Position numbers and translations under genes: made by a program
The notes under the pieces: model-generated
Databases searched by the model: none
Told to the model about the DNA's origin: nothing
What the model saw: the letters and a program-made list of their open reading frames with translations, nothing else
DNA from: Bacteroidales bacterium
GTDB lineage: Bacteria; Bacteroidota; Bacteroidia; Bacteroidales; VadinHA17
Assembly (NCBI GenBank): GCA_030692905.1
Contig: JAUYBT010000055.1
Coordinates: 1-10,850, forward strand
Length of the DNA stretch: 10,850 bases
Direction: 5' to 3'
Shown here: positions 6,421-10,850 of the stretch, piece by piece
How positions within the stretch are numbered: position 1 is the first letter of the stretch
How the letters are laid out: every line of letters starts with the position of its first letter

Positions 6421-7272
6421 ATGAAAAGAGCTTCGACTTTCAGAATCTATCTTTTTATTACACTGGTTGTATTTACTCATGGTCTCAATGGTCAGATCAA
6501 CGGTTTTAAAAAGATTCATTGGGAACGGGAAAAAATTGCACCCGGACTTACCTGGAAATTGGCACATACAGTATTAAATGATTCAATTCCTCAGAATATC
6601 AATATCCTCATTGTCAATCTTCATAAAAGAGAGATATTCCTTTCTTACAATCCGAAGAATAACATAATTGTAAGCAAGCAGGCTACTGAAGCAGGGGCTC
6701 TTGCGGCCGTTAACGCAGGCTTTTTTAATATCAGGGATGGCGGATCAGCAACTTACATCAGAACAGGAGGGCTGATTTTAGATCCCGATACAGCAAAAAA
6801 ATGGACAAGGAATGCCAATATGACCGGCTCAGTGTTGATAGATAAAAATGGTCATATTATAATTGACCGGGCAAAGACGAACAGCTGGTACGATAGTCAT
6901 CCGGAGTATACGGAAGTCCTGATTACTGGGCCTTTATTAATAACCGGAAAAGAAAAAATCCAACTTCCCTCCACATCACTTGTTGTAAATAAGCATCCCC
7001 GTACTTCAATTGGCAAAAGAGGAAGCCATAAAATTATACTTGTAACTCTCGATGGCAGAACTGACCAGGCAAAGGGTATGACACTTGGTGAGTTGACTGA
7101 TCTAATGATATCACTCCGCTGTAAGGATGCTGTTAATCTTGACGGAGGTGGTTCAACAACAATGTGGATCTCCGGAAAGCCTTTCAACGGCATTGTTAAT
7201 ATGCCATGCGACAACAAAAAGTTTGACCAAGCAAGTGAAAGGGCTGTTTCGGATATCTTAATCATCAAATAA
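6421..7272 (+). CDS. Exported phosphodiester glycosidase family protein (NAGPA/DUF2233 domain)
   Basis: The NAGPA domain is named for the human uncovering enzyme, which removes alpha-GlcNAc from a phosphodiester to expose mannose 6-phosphate. Bacterial members are thought to cleave comparable sugar-phosphodiester bonds in envelope or external glycans; the substrate here is unknown. The 283-residue protein starts with a signal peptide (KR, then the hydrophobic IYLFITLVVF at 9-18; likely cut near LNG/Q at 24/25). Domain signatures follow in order: AAVNAGFF (95-102), ITGPLLI (168-174), HPRTSIG (192-198), VTLDGRTDQAKGMTLGEL (208-225), the hallmark DAVNLDGGGSTTMW (236-249) and ERAVSDIL (273-280). 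It ends with the domain, so it is a single-domain member. I chose ATG 6421 rather than the upstream TTG at 6391 because it puts the basic residues directly before the hydrophobic core and fits the candidate promoter. It is divergent from the aminotransferase and not in an operon. Confidence 0.92.
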   Translation: MKRASTFRIYLFITLVVFTHGLNGQINGFKKIHWEREKIAPGLTWKLAHTVLNDSIPQNINILIVNLHKREIFLSYNPKNNIIVSKQATEAGALAAVNAGFFNIRDGGSATYIRTGGLILDPDTAKKWTRNANMTGSVLIDKNGHIIIDRAKTNSWYDSHPEYTEVLITGPLLITGKEKIQLPSTSLVVNKHPRTSIGKRGSHKIILVTLDGRTDQAKGMTLGELTDLMISLRCKDAVNLDGGGSTTMWISGKPFNGIVNMPCDNKKFDQASERAVSDILIIK

Positions 7273-7324
7273 TATTCCAAAACTATTTCCCGCTGATTCC
7301 GTATATTTTCGCAGATATTTTTCA

Positions 7325-7352
7325 CCCCTTTTCCCACTCTCCCTTTCTCCCC
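7325..7352 (-). other. Potential G-quadruplex (minus strand) / i-motif (plus strand)
   Basis: The plus strand has four C runs, at 7325-7328, 7333-7335, 7341-7343 and 7349-7352, separated by 4, 5 and 5 bases. The minus strand is therefore GGGG, GGG, GGG, GGGG with short loops, meeting the canonical rule of four runs of at least three G with loops of 1-7. It forms the core of a nearly pure pyrimidine stretch (about 7317-7355). It ends 13 bp upstream of the valS promoter, on what would be the template strand, about 50 bp after the preceding stop codon. Folding in the cell is unproven. Confidence 0.6.
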
Positions 7353-7365
7353 TTCATATTCAACT

Positions 7366-7396
7366 TTTAATAGTATCATTAAAATTTCTATTTTTG
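7366..7396 (+). promoter_or_regulatory. Bacteroidota-type promoter for valS
   Basis: TTTA (7366-7369), exactly 19 bp, then TATTTTTG (7389-7396), a perfect TAnnTTTG -7 box. The -7 box ends 36 bp before the ATG at 7433. The leader has only a weak TAAGG at 7426-7430 before the start, as is common in this phylum. No T-box-like structure fits in so short a leader. Confidence 0.7.
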
Positions 7397-7432
7397 CAAT
7401 TCAAATATTTAAAAACATTCTAAAATAAGGCG

Positions 7433-10066
7433 ATGGACATTCCTTCAAAATACGATCCCGGGAAAGCAGAGAGCAAATGGTATAATTACTGGATGGAGCA
7501 TGGATTTTTTAAAAGCATTCCCGACGGGAGAGAGCCTTATACAATTGTTATTCCGCCACCCAATGTTACAGGAGTACTCCACATGGGCCACATGCTTAAC
7601 AATACTATCCAGGATGTGCTTGTGCGCAGGGCAAGGATGCAGGGGAAAAACGCCTGCTGGGTGCCCGGTACTGACCATGCATCAATTGCAACAGAAGCAA
7701 AGGTTGTTGCAAAGCTTAAGGCAGAAGGGATTGAAAAACACGATCTCACTAGGGAAGAGTTTCTCGGCCATGCCTGGGAATGGACTCATAAGCATGGCGG
7801 AATAATCCTCGAACAGCTTAAACGACTGGGAGTTTCATGCGATTGGGATCGTACTCTTTTCACGATGGATGAGAAGAGATATGATTCCGTTATAAAGGTA
7901 TTTGTCAATCTATTCAATAAAGGGCTTATTTACAGAGGAGTAAGAATGGTAAACTGGGATCCGCAGGCAATGACTGCCGTTTCGGACGAGGAGGTTAATT
8001 ATACCGACGAAAAATCAAAGCTTTATTATGTTCGTTATAAGATAGTTGGAGAGGATGGGTATGTGATGGTTGCAACAACACGTCCTGAGACAATACTCGG
8101 AGATACAGCTGTATGTGCAAACCCCGATGATGAGCGTTACAAACATCTGAAAGGGAAAATGGTTATTGTGCCCATGGCTAACCGGGAGGTGCCGTTTATT
8201 TTTGACAGTTATGTTGATCCGGAGTTTGGTACAGGATGCCTTAAGATTACTCCGGCACACGATATTAATGACTACGAGATCGGTCTCAGATATAAATTGC
8301 CCTCAATCGATGTTTTTAATGAAGATGGAACAATCAGCGAGAGGGCCGGTTTGTTTGTTGGTGTTGACAGGTTTAAAGCAAAAGAACTTGCTGAAAAGGA
8401 GCTTCAGAAAAGGGGTAACCTGGTTAAGGTTGAAAATTATAATAATAAGATAGGACGTTCGGAACGCACAAATGCAGTTATTGAACCAAGGCTTTCCCTT
8501 CAGTGGTTCATGAAGATGAAGGAGCTATCGCAACCGGCACTGGATGCTGTTTTAAAAGGCGATGTTCAGATACATCCGGCAAAATTTAAAAATCTTTACC
8601 GCCACTGGATGGAGAACGTACACGACTGGTGTATAAGCCGTCAATTGTGGTGGGGACACAGGATACCTGCATGGTATTATGATAATAACGAATTTGTTGT
8701 TGCAGGTAATATTTCCGAAGCCCTTGAAATGGCAAGGAAAAAGAGCGGGAAACCCTCAATGAATGAAAGCGACCTGCGTCAGGATGAGGATGTTCTCGAT
8801 ACGTGGTTCTCGGCGTGGCTATGGCCGATAACATCATTTGATGGTATCAACGATCCGGAGAATGCAGACATAAAATACTATTATCCGACAAATGACCTGA
8901 TTACGGCTCCTGAAATCCTATTTTTCTGGGTTGCCCGAATGATAATTGCCGGTTATGAGTTCAGGGGAGAGAAGCCGTTCAATAATGTATATCTTACTGG
9001 TCTGGTTCGCGACCAGCAGAGGAGGAAGATGTCCAAATCGCTGGGGAACTCTCCCGAACCACTCGACCTCATTAAAAAATATGGTGCAGATGGAGTAAGG
9101 GTGGGTATGTTATTATGCTCCCCTGCAGGTAACGACCTCCTTTATGAAGACAGTCTGCCTGAGCAGGGTCGTAATTTTGCTAATAAGATATGGAATGCTT
9201 TCAGGCTTGTAAATAGTTGGAAAGTTGACGATAATATCGAACAACCTGATTCATCGAAAGTTGCAGTGAAATGGATGGATGAGGTGATGAAGAAATCGAT
9301 AAATGAGATTGATTTAAACTTCAGAAAATTCAGGATTTCGGAAGCTTTGATGATCACATATAAATTGTTCTGGGATGAGTTCTCTGGCTGGTATCTCGAG
9401 ATCATCAAACCTGAATATCAGAAGTCTATCGACAGGATTACCTTTGATGCCACAGTCGCTGTATTTGATAAGCTTCTGAAAGTAATACATCCTTTTATGC
9501 CATTCATTACTGAGGAGATATGGCAACTGCTTCTTGAAAGGAAGGATGGTGAAAGTCTAATGGTGACCCGATTGCCAGAAGTTAAGAAATACAATAAGGA
9601 TCTGATTGCCAGCTTTGAGTCCATTAAGGAGACGATAAGTGCAGTAAGAACCGTCAGGAAAAGTAAGGATATTCCAAATAAAGAAACTCTTAGCCTTCTG
9701 GTTCGCTCTGACAAAGATAGTTTCGATAGTGAGTTTCTTCCGGTTATCTGTAAACTATGTAATTTGTCGGAAGTGTCATTTGTTGAAGAGAAGCAGGAAG
9801 GAGCAGCCTCATTTATGGTAGGAACGACGGAGTATTCTATCCCTCTGGGAGGCAAACTGGATATTGAAGGAGAACTTGCAAAGATACAGGAGGATCTGGA
9901 TTACAACAGGGGATTTCTGGTTAATGTGATGAAAAAACTTGCAAATGAGCGCTTTGTTCAGAATGCTCCTGCCAATGTACTGGAGTTGGAAAGAAAGAAA
10001 AAGAGTGATGCGGAGTCGAAGATAAAGTCGCTGGAAGAACGAATGAAAGAATTGAAAAATCTATAA
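7433..10066 (+). CDS. valS: Valyl-tRNA synthetase
   Basis: Cytoplasmic class Ia synthetase that charges tRNA-Val and hydrolyses mischarged threonyl-tRNA-Val. All domains are present in 877 residues. PPPNVTGVLHMGH contains the HIGH-type motif HMGH (50-53), followed by PGTDHASIATE (78-88). The CP1 editing domain (about 185-350) has TTRPET (215-220) and ITPAHDINDYEIG (272-284) with the conserved Asp277. Then come WCISRQLWWGHRIPAWY (399-415), DVLDTWFSAWLWP (453-465), the KMSKS loop (532-536), an anticodon-binding helical domain (about 610-760) and the C-terminal coiled-coil arm (about 815-877, rich in Lys and Glu). The Cys-based zinc knuckle that many ValRS carry after the HRIPAWY segment is absent; residues 416-450 have no Cys. 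I recall this as normal for Bacteroidota ValRS. The start at 7433 gives the standard IPSKYDPGKAESKWYNYW beginning. The gene is transcribed alone, with a promoter just upstream and a hairpin right after the stop. Confidence 0.98.
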   Translation: MDIPSKYDPGKAESKWYNYWMEHGFFKSIPDGREPYTIVIPPPNVTGVLHMGHMLNNTIQDVLVRRARMQGKNACWVPGTDHASIATEAKVVAKLKAEGIEKHDLTREEFLGHAWEWTHKHGGIILEQLKRLGVSCDWDRTLFTMDEKRYDSVIKVFVNLFNKGLIYRGVRMVNWDPQAMTAVSDEEVNYTDEKSKLYYVRYKIVGEDGYVMVATTRPETILGDTAVCANPDDERYKHLKGKMVIVPMANREVPFIFDSYVDPEFGTGCLKITPAHDINDYEIGLRYKLPSIDVFNEDGTISERAGLFVGVDRFKAKELAEKELQKRGNLVKVENYNNKIGRSERTNAVIEPRLSLQWFMKMKELSQPALDAVLKGDVQIHPAKFKNLYRHWMENVHDWCISRQLWWGHRIPAWYYDNNEFVVAGNISEALEMARKKSGKPSMNESDLRQDEDVLDTWFSAWLWPITSFDGINDPENADIKYYYPTNDLITAPEILFFWVARMIIAGYEFRGEKPFNNVYLTGLVRDQQRRKMSKSLGNSPEPLDLIKKYGADGVRVGMLLCSPAGNDLLYEDSLPEQGRNFANKIWNAFRLVNSWKVDDNIEQPDSSKVAVKWMDEVMKKSINEIDLNFRKFRISEALMITYKLFWDEFSGWYLEIIKPEYQKSIDRITFDATVAVFDKLLKVIHPFMPFITEEIWQLLLERKDGESLMVTRLPEVKKYNKDLIASFESIKETISAVRTVRKSKDIPNKETLSLLVRSDKDSFDSEFLPVICKLCNLSEVSFVEEKQEGAASFMVGTTEYSIPLGGKLDIEGELAKIQEDLDYNRGFLVNVMKKLANERFVQNAPANVLELERKKKSDAESKIKSLEERMKELKNL

Positions 10067-10095
10067 TGTCTGAATGTCTTTAATTCAATCAGACA
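10067..10095. terminator. Hairpin after valS, candidate terminator between convergent genes
   Basis: TGTCTGA (10067-10073), starting at the base after the valS stop, is perfectly complementary to TCAGACA (10089-10095). The stem is 7 bp with a 15-nt loop. A competing pairing exists between TGTCTT (10075-10080) and AAGACA (10098-10103). Neither is followed by a strong T tract on the plus strand. Read from the minus strand, a T-rich stretch lies soon after, inside the valS end, so it may serve the convergent gene better. This is a modest candidate. Confidence 0.4.
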
Positions 10096-10109
10096 ACAAG
10101 ACAAATAGA

Positions 10110-10850
10110 CTATGGCATTAGCTTCCTGACGAAATAATTCTGATCAACAAGGACAAGTTCCCAGTCGTTATTCAGGATAAGTAGCCATCCCTCTCCGGAA
10201 ATATGGTTTTTATCTGCTTTAAATCCTTTTGCAGTAATCCGGAGAAACTTAAAATTATTTGAAACAAGGCAACCTCCTTTATCGACTGTAAGCTTCCCCC
10301 AGTTATCTGATATCCTCATTGAACTGTAGAGGGTTCCCAGGGTGTCGAGTGAATGGATATTTTCCGGTTCGAAGTCAAAATAGGGACTTTCAAGTTCAAG
10401 GAAAACTACAGGTTTTTCTGTAAAGGTGCTGATCTGTTTATGTATACTTTCTCTGATATCTGACAAGCGTTGTTCTTCTTCCTTATTTATGGCATCAATA
10501 TCATAATTTACTGCCAGGCTTCCTGCCACATCTCTGCAGATTAGCGGCAACTCAATGTTATATAGCTCTTTTACTGCATTTCCGAGGTCAAAATTATCTG
10601 TCTGAATTTTACGTAAATCAAATCCTTTATCATAAAGAAGAGAGGCGTAGAGAGCCCCATGAATGAATCCGTATGACCTCGAGTATGATTGCATTGAGTA
10701 AACCCTGTCGAGATTTTCGAAAAGCCTGGTTTTGTATTCCTCGGGTGAATTAGTGCAAAGCAGTGTGTATGTAAATGTTGCAAGTCCTTCATAGGTCTCG
10801 AACCGGTTTTCATCGCTGGAATACTTGTGATAAAGCTCCCTGTTGGAACC
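10110..10850 (-). CDS. Uncharacterised protein, possibly gluzincin metallopeptidase-like, C-terminal part (5' end outside window)
   Basis: The frame is open from the right edge (base 10850) to a TAG at 10110-10112, giving at least 246 residues with the true start outside. The first in-window Met (10694) is internal. Counting from the edge, residues 1-26 read GSNRELYHKYSSDENRFETY, then EGLATF with Glu21. Further on come SYSRSYGFIHGALYASLLYDKGFDLRK in the next 60 residues. An E-G-L-A-(T/E)-(F/Y) motif followed by a Ser-Arg-(Ser/Phe)-(Tyr/Phe)...Gly-Ala/Pro-Leu/Ala-Tyr helix resembles a family of bacterial hypothetical proteins in which an upstream HExxH and this Glu form a gluzincin zinc site. 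The HExxH would lie outside the window, so this is a guess. The last 100 residues are beta-rich, with the ending NNDWELVLVDQNYFVRKLMP, and I do not recognise them. It is convergent with valS; the stops are separated by 43 bp. Confidence 0.6.
   Translation of the reverse strand, partial: GSNRELYHKYSSDENRFETYEGLATFTYTLLCTNSPEEYKTRLFENLDRVYSMQSYSRSYGFIHGALYASLLYDKGFDLRKIQTDNFDLGNAVKELYNIELPLICRDVAGSLAVNYDIDAINKEEEQRLSDIRESIHKQISTFTEKPVVFLELESPYFDFEPENIHSLDTLGTLYSSMRISDNWGKLTVDKGGCLVSNNFKFLRITAKGFKADKNHISGEGWLLILNNDWELVLVDQNYFVRKLMP

Noticed and set aside
6897..7379. 160-codon open frame on the minus strand under the NAGPA-family gene
   Set aside because: It lies antisense to a gene with clear domain motifs, and its translated product shows no recognisable pattern; it is a shadow frame that happens to extend into the pyrimidine-rich gap.
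7397..7432. T-box or other riboswitch in the valS leader
   Set aside because: The leader from the likely promoter to the ATG is only about 30 nt, too short for a T-box, and no specifier-loop structure is visible.
7500..7805. 101-codon plus-strand frame inside the start of valS
   Set aside because: It overlaps the HMGH catalytic region of valS in another frame. No frameshift is needed to read valS, so there is no reason for a second product.
9418..9855. 145-codon open frame on the minus strand inside valS
   Set aside because: It is fully antisense to the conserved anticodon-binding region of valS, is Ser/Leu-rich as shadow frames usually are, and has no promoter or start signal of its own.
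1..10850. CRISPR array, tRNA/rRNA, insertion sequence, phage or defence genes
   Set aside because: No regularly spaced direct repeats, cloverleaf-like sequence, transposase or integrase motif, or nuclease/helicase island was found; nearly all space is filled by recognisable core genes.

Overview
The window looks like a chromosomal core segment of a member of the Bacteroidota, probably a Bacteroidales/Marinilabiliales-type anaerobe or environmental lineage. The base composition is moderately AT-rich. Starts generally lack a strong Shine-Dalgarno sequence. At least two promoters match the phylum's own signature (a -33 TTTG-like box, about 19 bp, then a -7 TAnnTTTG box). The valyl-tRNA synthetase, the NtrY-like kinase and the phosphodiester glycosidase are also of the kinds usual in this phylum. 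This rests on motif recognition only; no database search was possible.

Layout. At 1-654 (+) is the C-terminal half of a sensor histidine kinase, cut by the window edge inside its H-box. It converges on, and overlaps by 4 bp, a LolC/LolE-type (FtsX-fold) permease at 651-1895 (-). Divergent from the permease is a NamZ-type exo-beta-N-acetylmuramidase (DUF1343/GH171) at 1951-3120 (+). A bulged hairpin at 3132-3166 separates it from the convergent cysteine-biosynthesis pair: serine O-acetyltransferase (4101-4874, -) followed 26 bp later by O-acetylserine sulfhydrylase (3163-4074, -). Upstream of these on the same strand is a class I PLP-dependent aminotransferase (4971-6167, -) with a clear phylum-type promoter. 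A non-coding stretch of about 250 bp (6168-6420) carries that promoter, a small CCGTGT-type interspersed repeat and a weaker promoter for the divergent gene. That gene, at 6421-7272 (+), encodes an exported NAGPA/DUF2233 phosphodiester glycosidase family protein. The next gap (7273-7432) holds a four-run C tract (G-quadruplex motif on the minus strand) and the valS promoter. valS fills 7433-10066 (+). A small hairpin follows, then the C-terminal part of an unrecognised protein (10110-10850, -) that may be a gluzincin-type metallopeptidase-like protein. It runs off the right edge.

How the genes work together. The best-supported functional unit is cysE-cysK, which converts serine and acetyl-CoA to O-acetylserine and then, with sulfide, to cysteine. 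The acetyltransferase ends in isoleucine, as expected for a subunit that docks its tail in the sulfhydrylase active site. NamZ and the NAGPA-family protein are both probably exported sugar-bond hydrolases acting on envelope or scavenged glycans, but they are not in one operon and a joint role is only a suggestion. The other genes are unlinked housekeeping functions. I found no CRISPR array, tRNA or rRNA, transposase, phage gene, toxin-antitoxin pair or defence island. The window reads as an ordinary core region with a few notable local structures, and I do not see a new multigene system in it.
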